From an uncultured Opitutia bacterium (GTDB lineage: Bacteria; Verrucomicrobiota; Verrucomicrobiia; Opitutales; Opitutaceae): a stretch of 64,000 nucleotides of DNA. The notes below the pieces were generated by a model. The model made no database searches and was not told where the DNA came from. It saw only the letters and a program-made list of their open reading frames with translations. The stretch is taken from positions 33,597 through 97,596 of the forward strand of contig CAIONS010000061.1 in NCBI GenBank assembly GCA_903859715.1, given 5' to 3'. This document shows, piece by piece, positions 17,890 through 27,178 of the stretch. Position 1 is the stretch's first letter, and the number at the start of each line of letters is the position of its first letter. The translations under genes and the position numbers were made by a program.

Positions 17890-19731
17890 ATGCCCACCGC
17901 CACGCCGCAAAAATTCGAGTTCCAGGCTGAGATCAAGCAGCTCCTCGATATCGTCATCCACTCCCTCTACACCGAGAAGGAAATCTTCGTCCGCGAACTC
18001 GTTTCCAATGCGTCCGATGCCCTCGAGAAACTCCGGCACACGCAGATCACCGAGAAGGACATCGCCGACGACCAGCTCGCGCTCGAGATCAACGTCACCA
18101 CCGACGACAAGGCCAAGACCATCACCATCCAGGACACCGGCGTGGGCATGACCCGCGCCGAGCTCGTCGAGAATCTCGGCACCATCGCCCACTCCGGCTC
18201 CAAGCAGTTCCTCAAGGCCCTCGGCGAGGGCGGCGCCAAGAACTCCAACCTCATCGGCCAGTTCGGCGTCGGTTTCTATTCCGCCTTCATGGTCGCCAAG
18301 AGCGTGAAGGTTTACTCCCACTCGTGGCGCAAGGACGAGCCTGGCCACGTCTGGACCAGTGACGGCTCCGGCAGCTATGAGGTCGAGGAGGCCGACGGCC
18401 AACAACGCGGCTCTAAGATCGTGATCGAGCTCAAGGACGACTGCGCCGACTACGCGACCGACTGGAAGATCAAGGAGATCCTCGAGCGCTACAGCGCGTT
18501 CGTCTCCTTCCCGATCAATCTCAACGGCAAGCACGTCAACACCGTGCAGGCCCTCTGGCTCCGCTCGAAGAACGAGATCAAGGACGAGGAGTACACCGAG
18601 TTCTACAAGTTCCAGGCCCACGCCTTCGACGAGCCGCGCCTGCGCCTGCATTTCTCCGCCGACGCCCCGCTCGCGATCAACGCCCTCCTCTTCGTCCCGA
18701 AGGAAAACACCGAGAAGATGGGCTTCGCCCGCACCGAGGCCAGCGTCGCGCTCTACTGCCGCAAGGTGCTGATCGACGCCAAGCCCAAGGATCTCCTACC
18801 CGAGTGGCTGCGCTTCCTGAAGGGCGTCGTCGACAGCGAGGATCTCCCGCTGAACATCTCCCGCGAGACGATGCAGGACCGCGCCCTCATCGAGAAGCTG
18901 AACAAGGTCATCACAAAGCGCTTCCTCAAGTTCCTCGAGGAGGAGGCCAAGAACCACGCCGAGGCCTACGCCGAGTTCTACGCGGAGTTCGGGATTTTCC
19001 TGAAGGAAGGCGCCGCCATGGACTTCGCCCACAAGGAGCAGCTCGTGAAGCTGCTCCGCTTCGAGTCGTCCCTCACCGAAAAGGGCAAGACCACCAGCCT
19101 CGCCGACTACGTCTCGCGCCTCGGCGCCGACCAAAAGGAGATTTACTACCTCGTCGGCCCCAATCGCGCCGCCATCGAGAGCGGCCCGTATTTGGAGGGC
19201 TTCAAGGCCCGTAACCTCGAGGTGCTGTTCTGCTACGAGGCTGTGGATGAGTACGTGATGAGCAATGTGCGCGAATTCGACGGCAAGAAGCTCACCGGCG
19301 CCGACCATGCCGACGTGAAGCTCGCCGATCTCCCCAAGCCCGAGGGCGCCCTCAGCGAGGACGACACCAAAAAACTCACCGTCTGGCTCAAGGACACACT
19401 CGGCGAACGCGTCACCGAGGTGAAGGCCAGCGACCGCCTCGTGGACTCACCCGCCCTGGCGCTCAACGCCGACAAGTTCATGTCGCCCCAGATGCGTCGC
19501 ATGATGAAGGCCATGAACAAGGACAGCGCCGAGACGCCCCTGAAGGTGAACCTCGAGATCAATCCGCGCTCCGCCGTGATGAAGCGCCTCTTCGAGACGC
19601 ACACCGCGTCGCCCGAAAAGGCCAAACTCGTCGCCGAGCAAATCCTCGACAACGCCCTGATTTCCGCCGGCCTCCTCGACGACGCGACCCCAATGGTCGC
19701 CCGCCTCTACAAGCTGCTGGAATCGGTCTGA
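17890..19731 (+). CDS. htpG: Molecular chaperone HtpG (Hsp90)
   Basis: 613 residues, full length for bacterial Hsp90. The Bergerat ATPase fold at the N-terminus shows FVRELVSNASDALEKLR (catalytic Glu and Asn), DTGVGMTRAEL, LGTIAHSGSKQFL and IGQFGVGFYSAFMVAK. The middle domain carries NISRETMQ with the catalytic-loop Arg, and the C-terminal dimerisation domain ends at YKLLESV. It acts as a homodimeric ATP-driven chaperone in the cytoplasm. The leader is C/T-rich. A GGGGTCG-C-CGACCCC hairpin follows the stop. Confidence 0.97.
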   Translation: MPTATPQKFEFQAEIKQLLDIVIHSLYTEKEIFVRELVSNASDALEKLRHTQITEKDIADDQLALEINVTTDDKAKTITIQDTGVGMTRAELVENLGTIAHSGSKQFLKALGEGGAKNSNLIGQFGVGFYSAFMVAKSVKVYSHSWRKDEPGHVWTSDGSGSYEVEEADGQQRGSKIVIELKDDCADYATDWKIKEILERYSAFVSFPINLNGKHVNTVQALWLRSKNEIKDEEYTEFYKFQAHAFDEPRLRLHFSADAPLAINALLFVPKENTEKMGFARTEASVALYCRKVLIDAKPKDLLPEWLRFLKGVVDSEDLPLNISRETMQDRALIEKLNKVITKRFLKFLEEEAKNHAEAYAEFYAEFGIFLKEGAAMDFAHKEQLVKLLRFESSLTEKGKTTSLADYVSRLGADQKEIYYLVGPNRAAIESGPYLEGFKARNLEVLFCYEAVDEYVMSNVREFDGKKLTGADHADVKLADLPKPEGALSEDDTKKLTVWLKDTLGERVTEVKASDRLVDSPALALNADKFMSPQMRRMMKAMNKDSAETPLKVNLEINPRSAVMKRLFETHTASPEKAKLVAEQILDNALISAGLLDDATPMVARLYKLLESV

Positions 19732-19732
19732 T

Positions 19733-19760
19733 GTAGGGCGGGGTCGCCGACCCCGTCTTT
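19733..19760. repeat. GTAGGGCGGGGTCG-type repeat arm and hairpin after htpG
   Basis: GTAGGGCGGGGTCGCCGACC contains the short hairpin GGGGTCG-C-CGACCCC followed by GTCTTTTCC, so it may end the htpG transcript. The same unit occurs as both arms of the element at 30921-31022. Confidence 0.6.
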
Positions 19761-19763
19761 TCC

Positions 19764-19897
19764 AAGGTGGAGCGCATTGCCCCCAATGCGCTGCTCGGTT
19801 GGAGATGCGGCGCCCTCGCCGCGTCTTGGACCCATCCGGGCGAGGGCGCCGCGGCTCCAATTAAAGGCCCACACGTTGGGGACAACGCGTTCCACCC
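19764..19897. repeat. GGTGGA(A/G)CGCATTG inverted-repeat element, copy 1
   Basis: The outer arms are GGTGGAGCGCATTGCCCCCA and the complement of GGTGGAACGCGTTGTCCCCA. Inside is a second inverted repeat, GGAGATGCGGCGCCCTCGCC pairing with the GGCGAGGGCGCCGC region, bounded by TTGGAG and CTCCAA. Copies are at 20765-20868 and 25131-25227. The rest of 19898-20166 shows no gene or clear signal. Confidence 0.75.
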
Positions 19898-20166
19898 GCT
19901 GAGCAGAGAGGACGCCCGCATGCTTTCTCACGCACACCTTAGCGTGCTTTCCAGCCTACGTTATGGCCGCCGCCAACCTTTGTTTTATGAAAGCGACCCG
20001 CGGAACGCAATCTTCCAGCCCGACTTAAAAATCATGGCGAAAAGCCGATGAAGCTTGTGCAAGACACTCGGGTTCAGTGGTTTCTCCGCCCTTCGTCCAG
20101 AGGACCGTGGCGTCCCCTGTTTCCTCCGTTTTCTTTCACCGTCGTTTTCCCGCCCGGAGACAAGCC

Positions 20167-20764
20167 ATGTCCACCTACATCTACGGCATCGATTTTGGCA
20201 CCAGCAATTCCTCGATCACCATCTGGGATGTGGAGCGCCGCACCCTCGTGCGCGACCCGCACATCGCCGGCGTCGAGTCGTCGTTCATGTACTTCCCTTA
20301 CACGCTGCGGAAGGACCCGCCGCTCATCGGCAACGCCGCCAAGCTCCGCTACGTGCAAGATGAAATGCGCGGCCGTTTCTTCCAGGCCATCAAGACGATC
20401 CTGCCCAATCGCACGTTTTCCGAGACGATCGTCAACAACCAGCCCTTCCACCGCCCCGCTGCGTTTTACGCATCCACGCATCGCGCTCGACGAGATGCTG
20501 ACGCTCGCTGAATTCAACCAAAACTCAGCCGACCTCACGGCGCAGATCACCGGTTATCTCGACCGGTTCTTGGGCGATGCCGGCATCGCGCCGGCCAGCA
20601 TTGAGACAGTGTTCCTTACTGGAGGCACTTCGCTCATCCGCAGCCTGCGGAGTGAGTTCGTCCAACGCTTCGGCGGGGAGAAACTCCGGGACGGCGGTGA
20701 ATTTACCAGCGTCGGTGATGGGCTGGCCCTGAGCGCCCCGCTATTTTTCGCGGGGCTGTACTGA
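20167..20764 (+). pseudogene. Hsp70-family protein, internally deleted and frameshifted
   Basis: The frame starting at 20167 gives MSTYIYGIDFGTSNSSITIW, the ATP-binding opening of YegD-like Hsp70 relatives, and runs ~98 residues to FHRPAAF. The sequence then continues in another frame with DEMLTLAEFNQNSADL, ETVFLTGGTSLIRSLR and GEFTSVGDGLALSAPLFFAGLY, the C-terminal part of the same ATPase fold. The middle of the ATPase domain (about 250 residues in full-length relatives) is missing, and the two parts are out of frame near 20465. The gene is therefore dead. Family-B repeats flank both ends. Confidence 0.8.
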
Positions 20765-20868
20765 GGCGGACTGCGTTGCCCTCAACGCGCTGGTCCCTGG
20801 AGATGCGGCGCCCCCGCCGCGTTCAGTCTCCAACCGCGGCGAGGGCGCCGCGGCTCCAACGGGCTGGA
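20765..20868. repeat. GGTGGA(A/G)CGCATTG inverted-repeat element, copy 2 (incomplete)
   Basis: The left outer arm is degenerate (GGCGGACTGCGTTGCCCTCA). The inner repeat (GGAGATGCGGCGCCCCCGCC pairing with GGCGAGGGCGCCGCGGCTCC) matches copy 1 closely. The right outer arm is missing. It starts directly after the pseudogene stop. Confidence 0.7.
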
Positions 20869-20910
20869 AGCCATGCGTCCCGCCTGGGGGAGAACTCGGG
20901 CGTGCTCCGC

Positions 20911-21525
20911 TCAGCAATTCTCGTACTTCCAGTTCCTCTTCTTGCCTGAGGCGAGCCACTCCAGCGTCTCCGCCAATCGCTTTGCGCGGGTCTCCGGACG
21001 TTTCGCCTCGGTGATCCACTCGATGTATTCTCGGCGATGGCTCGGGCTGAACCCCTCCCAGTTCGCAGCGGCTTTCGGATTTTTCTTCAGCCCCGCCGCC
21101 AAGTCCGCCGGCACCGGGAGCGGTTTTCTCGTCTTGGGCCTCGCCCGGGCAGGACCGCCGGTTTCGTTCAGCTCCTTTGTCTTGCGGACATAGCCGAGAA
21201 TCGTCTGGTCGGATGGCAGTTCAGCCAGACTCGTGATGCGGCCCAGGTTGCCCATGGCCTCTCCCGTCTTCGCATTCTTGCTTCGCTCCGCAATTCCGCG
21301 CATTTTCTGATGCCAGAACCAGACGGCACAGTGCGCCTTGAAGGCCGCCATGCCGCACAGGATACGGCCGTCATGGGTGAACGCCGGCATGCTCCACTTG
21401 ATCGTCTCCACTGCTTCGGGACAGCCCTGATGGATCAGCTGGCGCAGGTGGCGCAGGATCGGTTGGGCGAAGCTCGCGGACTTGGTGATGTAGGCGTCAA
21501 TCCGGGGATCGGTCGTTGGTTTCAC
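20911..21525 (-). CDS. YdeI/OmpD-associated family protein (DUF1801 plus YdeI domain)
   Basis: Two recognisable domains. The first ~110 residues are DUF1801-like: DPRIDAYITKSASFAQPIL, ETIKWSMPAFTHDGRILCG and MAAFKAHCAVWFWH. The C-terminal part is a YdeI/OmpD-associated domain, with PVPADLAAGLKKNPKAAANW, FSPSHRREYIEWITEAKRPE and ending GKKRNWKYENC. The GTG at 21525 gives 204 residues, close to relatives; the frame stays open upstream, so the start is uncertain. Function is unknown, although E. coli YdeI is linked to stress and antimicrobial resistance. Divergent from the tricorn gene. Confidence 0.82.
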   Translation of the reverse strand: MKPTTDPRIDAYITKSASFAQPILRHLRQLIHQGCPEAVETIKWSMPAFTHDGRILCGMAAFKAHCAVWFWHQKMRGIAERSKNAKTGEAMGNLGRITSLAELPSDQTILGYVRKTKELNETGGPARARPKTRKPLPVPADLAAGLKKNPKAAANWEGFSPSHRREYIEWITEAKRPETRAKRLAETLEWLASGKKRNWKYENC

Positions 21526-21651
21526 GGAGCCTGATTTGGGGATTTTCCACCCGGCGCGCAATCTTGCGATGAATTCGGCGGTACTGCCGGCCCGGCAATT
21601 TGTTTGGCAGCCCCCCGATTTTCCGGAAGCCTGTGCCCAACTATTCCCCAT

Positions 21652-24600
21652 ATGTTGAAAAACACCCGACTGCTCTGCGCGTTCCTTGCGTGCATGCTCG
21701 CTAAACTCACCGCGGCCGACCTCACCGCCGCCGGTTCCCCGACCAAACTGCTTCGTTTCCCCGCCACCAACGGCACCTCGATCGTCTTCTCCTACGCCGG
21801 CCAGCTCTACACCGTCGGCGCCGACGGCGGCACCGCCCGCCGTCTCACCGACGGCCCGGGCTATGCGATCTTCCCTCACTTCTCGGACGACGGCACGCAG
21901 CTCGCGTTCACCGCCCAATACGACGGCAACACCGAGGTCTACGTCATGCCCGCTGACGGCGGCTCGCCGAAGCGCCTCACGACGTCCGCCACGCTCGACC
22001 GCGACGACCTCGCCGACCGCATGGGCCCCAACAACCTCGTCATGGGCTGGAAGCACACCGCCAACGAGGTCGTGTTCCGCTCCCGCTGGCGCTCGTTCAA
22101 CCCGTTCCTCGGCGAACTCGACACCGTCGGCCTCGACGGCGACGTCCCCACCCAGCTGCCTGTGCCGCGCGGCGGCTTCGTGTCCTTTTCGCCCGACGAT
22201 ACCAAGATCGCCTATAACCGCGTCTTCCGGGAATTCCGCACGTGGAAACAATACCGCGGCGGCATGGCCGACGACATCTGGATCTTCGATCTCAAGACCG
22301 GCGCACTGGAGAACATCACCAACAACCCCGCCCAGGACATCTTCCCGATGTGGGCGCCCAACGGCAAAATCTACTTCGTCTCCGAGCGCACCCAGCGCGC
22401 CAACCTTTTCAGCTACGACCTCGCCACCAAGCAGACGAAGCAGCTGACCAGCTTCGACAAATACGACGTCAAGTTCCCGTCGCTCGGCAAGGGCGCCATC
22501 GTGTTCGAGCAGGCCGGCCAGGTCTGGAAATTCGACCTCGCCACCGAAAAAGCCGCGCCCGTGCCGATCACCGTGCGCGAGGATTTTGCCGCCGCCCGTC
22601 CGGTCCTCACCAACGTTTCCCATTTCATCGAGGGCGTGCAGCCTTCGCCTGACGGCCAGCGCGTCACGGTCGTCGCCCGCGGCGATGTCTTCACGGTCCC
22701 CGCCAAGGATGGGCCGACTCGCAATCTCACCCAGACGCCCGGCGTGCACGAGCGCGCCGCCAGCTGGTCGCCCGACGGCCGGCTGATCGCCTACCTGTCC
22801 GACGCCACGGGCGAGTTCGAACTCTACGTCCGTCCGCAGGACGGCAAGGGCACGGCCACGCAGCTCACCTTCAACGACGACACCTATCCGTTCTCACCCG
22901 TCTGGTCGCCCAACTCGAAGAAACTTCTCTGGGCCGACCGCAAGCAGCGCCTGCGCTTCGTCGACCTCGAGACCAAGGCTGTCACGACCGTCGACGAAGA
23001 CCCCGACGCCCCGATCCAGCAGTACGCCTGGGCCCCGGATTCGCAGTGGATCACGTACGTCCTCCGGGAGCATGGCACGCTCGCCAAGGTCATGCTCTAC
23101 GGCCTCGCCGTCCAGCAGTCCGTGGCCGTCACCGACGGCTGGTACGACTCCAGCGCGCCCGTGTTCAGCGACGACGGCAAATGGCTCCTCTTCGCCTCCG
23201 CCCGCGATTACCGCCCCATCTACTCCGACACCGAATGGAACCACGCCTACCAGGATATGGAACGCGTCTACCTGGTCGCGCTCTCCAAGGACACTGCCTC
23301 GCCTTTCGCCCCGAAGAGCGACGAGGTCGCCATCGCGAAGGATGACGAACCGGCCAAACCGGACGGCGCGAAAGCCGATGGCGAAAAGGCCGACTCAGGC
23401 AAATCCGAAAAGAAGGAAGCCAAAAAAGCTGTCGTGGTGAAGGTCGACGTCGATGGCCTCGCCGAACGCGTCATCAGCCTGCCCGTCACGCCCTCCAACT
23501 ACGGACCGATCCGCATGATTGGCGAAAAGGTTTACTACCGCCGCGCGCCCGGCGGACCCGTGACCGGCGGCGGTGGCGGCGAAGGCTTCGGCGGCGCCAG
23601 CAACAGCCGCGCCATGGTCGCGCTCTACGATCTCAAGACCCGCAAGGAAACCGAGCTCGGCAATTTCGACAACTTCGAGATCACGGCCAACGGCAAGAAG
23701 ATGCTGATCCGCCTCGGCCACGATTACTCGTTCATCGATTTGCCGGTCGCCAAGATCGAGCTCAAGCCCGACGCCAAGCTCGATTTCTCCGCCTTGGAGG
23801 TCCAGCTCGACCACCACGCCGAGTGGACCCAGGTCTTCAACGAGAGCTGGCGCCAGATGCGCGACTTTTTCTACGCGCCGAATATGCATGGCGTCGACTG
23901 GGCCGGTCAGCGCGACAAATACGGCGCCCTGCTGCCCTATGTGAACACGCGCAACGATCTCACGTACCTGATCGGTGAGATGATCGGTGAACTCCACATC
24001 GGCCACACCTATGTCACTCCCGGAGACCGCCCCGAAGCTCCGCGCGTCCGCACCGGTCTCCTCGGCGCCCAGGTCTCCCGGGACCCGGTCAGCCGCGCCT
24101 ACCGTATCGACAAAATCCTCCCCGGCGAAAACTGGCAGACCCGGACCCATTCGCCGCTCACCGAGATCGGCGTCAATGTGAAAGCCGGCGACTACATCCT
24201 CGCCGTCAATGGCCATCCCGTCCGCGACCTGGCAAATATGTATTCCGCCCTCATCGACACCGTGGGCAGGCAGGTCGTCCTCCGGGTAAACTCAAAACCG
24301 GTCGAGGAAGGTGCCCGTGACATCACCATCGTGCCGATCGGCGACGAGGCTCCGCTTTACTATGATGCCTGGGTGCAGGGAAACATCGACTACGTCGCCA
24401 AGAAGACCGGCGGGAAGGTCGGCTACCTCCACATTCCCGACATGGGTCCGGAAGGTCTCAACGAGTTCGTCCGCCGCTACTACCCACAGCTCGACAAACA
24501 GGCGCTCATCGTCGACGTGCGCGGCAACGGCGGCGGCAACGTTTCGCCGATGATCATCGAGCGCCTCCAGCGCGAACTCACGATGATCAACATCCGGCGC

Positions 24601-25029
24601 AACGGCACGCCCACGCCCAATCCCGCGCAGACCATGCTCGGGCCCAAGGTCACGCTGCTCAACGAATACTCCGCCTCCGATGGCGACCTGTTCCCGTACC
24701 GCTTCCGGGAAAACGGCCTCGGCAAGCTCATCGGCAAGCGCTCCTGGGGCGGCGTGGTCGGCATCGCCGGCACCCTGCCGTTCACGGACGGCGGCGGACT
24801 CACCAAACCCGAGTTCGCGCCCTACTCCAAGGACGGCAAAACGTGGATCATCGAGGGCCACGGCGTCGATCCCGACATCGTCGTCGACAACGATCCCGCC
24901 CGGGAATTCCGCGGCGAGGACCAGCAGCTCGACAAAGGCATCGAGGTCATCCTTGAGGAGCTGAAGACGCAGGCCCAGACCCTGCCGCCCCCGCCCCCGT
25001 GGCCGGACAAGTCGAAGATTCAGCCGTAA
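21652..25029 (+). CDS. Tricorn-type protease (S41 family), secreted
   Basis: 1125 residues from the ATG at 21652, with a signal peptide (LLCAFLACMLAKLTAADL). The first ~650 residues form two WD40/TolB-like beta-propellers (for example FSYAGQLYTVGADGGTARR, SWSPDGRLIAYLSDATGE). A Lys/Glu-rich charged insertion lies near residues 560-600. Then come the C1 helical domain, a PDZ domain (AGDYILAVNGHPVRDL) and the S41 catalytic domain. The active-site region is visible: HIGHTYV (His), NEYSASDGD near 1004-1012 (Ser nucleophile) and IIEGHGVDPDI (Glu). It likely degrades peptides in the periplasm. Confidence 0.93.
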   Translation: MLKNTRLLCAFLACMLAKLTAADLTAAGSPTKLLRFPATNGTSIVFSYAGQLYTVGADGGTARRLTDGPGYAIFPHFSDDGTQLAFTAQYDGNTEVYVMPADGGSPKRLTTSATLDRDDLADRMGPNNLVMGWKHTANEVVFRSRWRSFNPFLGELDTVGLDGDVPTQLPVPRGGFVSFSPDDTKIAYNRVFREFRTWKQYRGGMADDIWIFDLKTGALENITNNPAQDIFPMWAPNGKIYFVSERTQRANLFSYDLATKQTKQLTSFDKYDVKFPSLGKGAIVFEQAGQVWKFDLATEKAAPVPITVREDFAAARPVLTNVSHFIEGVQPSPDGQRVTVVARGDVFTVPAKDGPTRNLTQTPGVHERAASWSPDGRLIAYLSDATGEFELYVRPQDGKGTATQLTFNDDTYPFSPVWSPNSKKLLWADRKQRLRFVDLETKAVTTVDEDPDAPIQQYAWAPDSQWITYVLREHGTLAKVMLYGLAVQQSVAVTDGWYDSSAPVFSDDGKWLLFASARDYRPIYSDTEWNHAYQDMERVYLVALSKDTASPFAPKSDEVAIAKDDEPAKPDGAKADGEKADSGKSEKKEAKKAVVVKVDVDGLAERVISLPVTPSNYGPIRMIGEKVYYRRAPGGPVTGGGGGEGFGGASNSRAMVALYDLKTRKETELGNFDNFEITANGKKMLIRLGHDYSFIDLPVAKIELKPDAKLDFSALEVQLDHHAEWTQVFNESWRQMRDFFYAPNMHGVDWAGQRDKYGALLPYVNTRNDLTYLIGEMIGELHIGHTYVTPGDRPEAPRVRTGLLGAQVSRDPVSRAYRIDKILPGENWQTRTHSPLTEIGVNVKAGDYILAVNGHPVRDLANMYSALIDTVGRQVVLRVNSKPVEEGARDITIVPIGDEAPLYYDAWVQGNIDYVAKKTGGKVGYLHIPDMGPEGLNEFVRRYYPQLDKQALIVDVRGNGGGNVSPMIIERLQRELTMINIRRNGTPTPNPAQTMLGPKVTLLNEYSASDGDLFPYRFRENGLGKLIGKRSWGGVVGIAGTLPFTDGGGLTKPEFAPYSKDGKTWIIEGHGVDPDIVVDNDPAREFRGEDQQLDKGIEVILEELKTQAQTLPPPPPWPDKSKIQP

Positions 25030-25062
25030 TTCAAACGGCCCTGAAGCCCTGTTGAATCAACC

Positions 25063-25095
25063 AGGCCCCGGAAAATTCCGGGGCCTTTTCTTTTC
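25063..25095 (+). terminator. Rho-independent terminator after the tricorn gene
   Basis: AGGCCCCGGAA and TTCCGGGGCCT form an 11-base perfect stem with a two-base loop as written, so the top pairs probably open to give a normal tetraloop. It is followed by TTTTCTTTT, 33 bases after the stop codon. Confidence 0.9.
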
Positions 25096-25130
25096 CTCGC
25101 GGACTCCAGCAGCCAAACCGCTGGACTGAA

Positions 25131-25227
25131 GGGTGGAACGCATTGTCACCAATGCGTTGGCTTGGCTCCGTCAACGATCCAAGCCGGACCGATGCACCCA
25201 GCGCGTTGAGGACAACGCGCCCCACCC
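25131..25227. repeat. GGTGGA(A/G)CGCATTG inverted-repeat element, copy 3
   Basis: The left arm GGGTGGAACGCATTGTCACC pairs with the right arm, whose complement is AGGGTGGGGCGCGTTGTCCT. The inner GATGCGGCGCC module of copies 1 and 2 is replaced by a different loop. It lies between the tricorn terminator and the convergent methyltransferase gene. Confidence 0.75.
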
Positions 25228-25246
25228 TCAACCGCATGAGGCGGGC

Positions 25247-26332
25247 TCAGCCCTTCACCTTGCGCAGCCAGATCTGCCCGCCGCCACCGCGGGCGCAGAG
25301 CGGCATGTGCTCGCGCAGCCAATCGTGCCGCGTCATGGCCAGCCACGAGGGGAAGAGTTCCACCCGGAAAGCCGGGTTATACATGAGGAAGGCCCGGAGC
25401 AGGTATTGTTCGTTCCATGCCCGACCCTGCTCCAGCCAGTCGCGCGGGTACTCGAAGTTGCCCGTGATATCGTGAATGTGCACCAGCACCCCGGGCGCAA
25501 GACTGGGCAGGATATTGAAAAAGATCCGGTTTACGTCGCTGCCGATCTTCGCGACATGAGAGGAGTCGATGAAGAGAATGTCGTTCTCTCCCAAGCTTGA
25601 GAAGACTTCGAGCGGCACATCCTGCACGGGCTTTTCGATCAGCGTCACCAAGGACTGATCGTCGGGCAGCAATAGCTGCCGTAACCGGGCCATGTCGGGA
25701 TCGATGAAGGTCAGCGCGATGGTCCCGTTCATGCGCTGCTCGTTGACGTCCAGCATCGCCGCGGAACTGAAACCGGAACCGACTTCGATGATCCGCCGGG
25801 GACGCGCGTGTCGCATCATGCAGTAAAGCATCACCGCGTCGAATTGACCGTACGAGCCGTTGGCCAAATGGAAGCGATGCCCGGGCGTGGGGGTTTCCGG
25901 AAAAGGCTGCCTCGCATAGTCAGCAACGAAGCTCTGCAGCAGCTTGAATTGCCCGCTCGCGTTGAGATCAATCGCGGCAAACGGCGGGCCAAAGTCAGCA
26001 CGCGCAAAGGCCGCCGCCACTTCGGCCGGCGATGGCGCAGCGGAGAAATGATGTCCCGCGGGATAAGGCGTGCCGCTGATGCGCGCCCGCTCCTGCTCAA
26101 GCGCAAGAGTCAGCCGGGCATTGGCCCGCTCCAGGCGCCGGAAAGCCCGAAACCAGCGAAGGAAATCGACCGCCGTGAAACTCGGCCGCCAGCCGAGCAC
26201 TCGGCTTGCCCGGGACCAAAAACGACGAGGCAAATCCGGCCAGGGAAAGGCGCTTGGCAGCAAACCCCTCTCCACCCGGCCCTCCGTTCCCGGCCTGGTC
26301 AGTGTTGACGACGGCATCACGCTCACCCTCAT
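25247..26332 (-). CDS. Class I SAM-dependent methyltransferase
   Basis: 361 residues. The C-terminal ~200 residues show a Rossmann methyltransferase fold of the Methyltransf_24 type: RRIIEVGSGFSSAAMLDVNE (motif I), TFIDPDMARLRQLL (motif II acid), ENDILFIDSSHVAKIG (motif IV) and GVLVHIHDITGNFEYPRDW. Such enzymes often act on cell-surface sugars or natural products. The first ~100 residues include a coiled-coil-like stretch (RLERANARLTLALEQERAR). Two N-terminal Met codons are possible (positions 1 and 6). The gene is isolated and the substrate is unknown. Confidence 0.82.
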   Translation of the reverse strand: MRVSVMPSSTLTRPGTEGRVERGLLPSAFPWPDLPRRFWSRASRVLGWRPSFTAVDFLRWFRAFRRLERANARLTLALEQERARISGTPYPAGHHFSAAPSPAEVAAAFARADFGPPFAAIDLNASGQFKLLQSFVADYARQPFPETPTPGHRFHLANGSYGQFDAVMLYCMMRHARPRRIIEVGSGFSSAAMLDVNEQRMNGTIALTFIDPDMARLRQLLLPDDQSLVTLIEKPVQDVPLEVFSSLGENDILFIDSSHVAKIGSDVNRIFFNILPSLAPGVLVHIHDITGNFEYPRDWLEQGRAWNEQYLLRAFLMYNPAFRVELFPSWLAMTRHDWLREHMPLCARGGGGQIWLRKVKG

Positions 26333-26414
26333 GACAACCCGGCATCCAAAACCCGCTACTCATTCTGCAGATTTCGTAGATTCGCGGCTATGTCAGCCGT
26401 AGGCCCGGTGAAAC

Positions 26415-26504
26415 TGGCGGAGAGGGAGGGATTCGAACCCCCGGTACCCTTGCGGGCACGCCTGATTTCGAGTCAGGTACGATAGACCACTCTGCCACCT
26501 CTCC
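26415..26504 (-). tRNA. tRNA-Ser (anticodon CGA)
   Basis: The 90-nt cloverleaf reads on the minus strand from GGAGAGG to GCCA. The acceptor stem is GGAGAGG/CCTCTCC, the anticodon loop CTCGAAA is closed by CCTGA/TCAGG, a long variable arm (CGTGCCCGCAAGGGTACC) is present as expected for Ser, and the T arm is GGGGGTTCGAATCCCTC. CCA is encoded. Confidence 0.96.
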
Positions 26505-26566
26505 GTTCAGGAACGCGAAAACGTAGGCTTCAGGCGTGAAAACGGAAGCAGAAAAACCTGTCGTTT

Positions 26567-26632
26567 GAATGTGGAACTCAGGAAAGGGGGAAACAAACCC
26601 TCCGGCTTCCTGCTTTCCTGTGTTCCATATTC
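26567..26632. repeat. Inverted repeat GAATNTGGAAC type
   Basis: The left arm GAATGTGGAACTCAGGAAAG pairs with the right arm, the complement of GAATATGGAACACAGGAAAG, around a ~20-base loop. It lies between tRNA-Ser and the DUF983 gene. Only one copy is in the window. Confidence 0.65.
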
Positions 26633-26700
26633 CCAGGCCCGTCGGTTGTCAGTCGCGTGGCGCAGCCGATCTTCCAATCTCCCATCTCCGCCGGCCAGCC

Positions 26701-27111
26701 TCAGGTGTTCTCGTCTTCATCCACCCGCTTCAGGCCGGTCTGGTTGGCGGGCAGGTGGTGCGGGACGACGAGATAGTAGTTCATCAGCCACCAGCTGCGG
26801 GATGAACGGTAGAACAACGCCGGGAAGCCGAGCGCCCCCACTCCCGCCACCACGATCCCCGCCGTCGTGCCCAGCACCTTGTAATACACCAGCAGCATCA
26901 CCGGCGTGAGAAAACACACCAGGGTCACGCCATAATTGAGCGACATCGCGCCGAGAAAGCTGCCTTCGTCCCGCTCAATCTTCAGCCCGCAGGTCGTGCA
27001 GGCCGGGTTCACCTGAAAGAAGCTGCCGGCCTTGAACAGCGTGCGGCCGCCGCAGTTGGGGCACCGGTTGGCCAGGCCGCGGGCGATGATCTGGATGCGG
27101 GTGACTTTCAT
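26701..27111 (-). CDS. DUF983 family membrane protein
   Basis: The ATG at 27111 (MKVTRIQIIARGLANRCPNCG) gives 136 residues. It starts with a zinc-ribbon-like pair CPNCG and CTTCG, followed by two hydrophobic helices (TLVCFLTPVMLLVYYKVLG and AGIVVAGVGALGFPALFY) and the conserved RSWWLMNYYLVVP segment. This is the DUF983 layout; members are small inner-membrane proteins of unknown function, some linked to cytochrome oxidase assembly operons. No oxidase genes are nearby. Confidence 0.85.
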   Translation of the reverse strand: MKVTRIQIIARGLANRCPNCGGRTLFKAGSFFQVNPACTTCGLKIERDEGSFLGAMSLNYGVTLVCFLTPVMLLVYYKVLGTTAGIVVAGVGALGFPALFYRSSRSWWLMNYYLVVPHHLPANQTGLKRVDEDENT

Positions 27112-27178
27112 GGACACAGGACAACTACGGATGACATGACCACGCGAAGCCGCAACCAAACTAACGCCTCGAACATTT

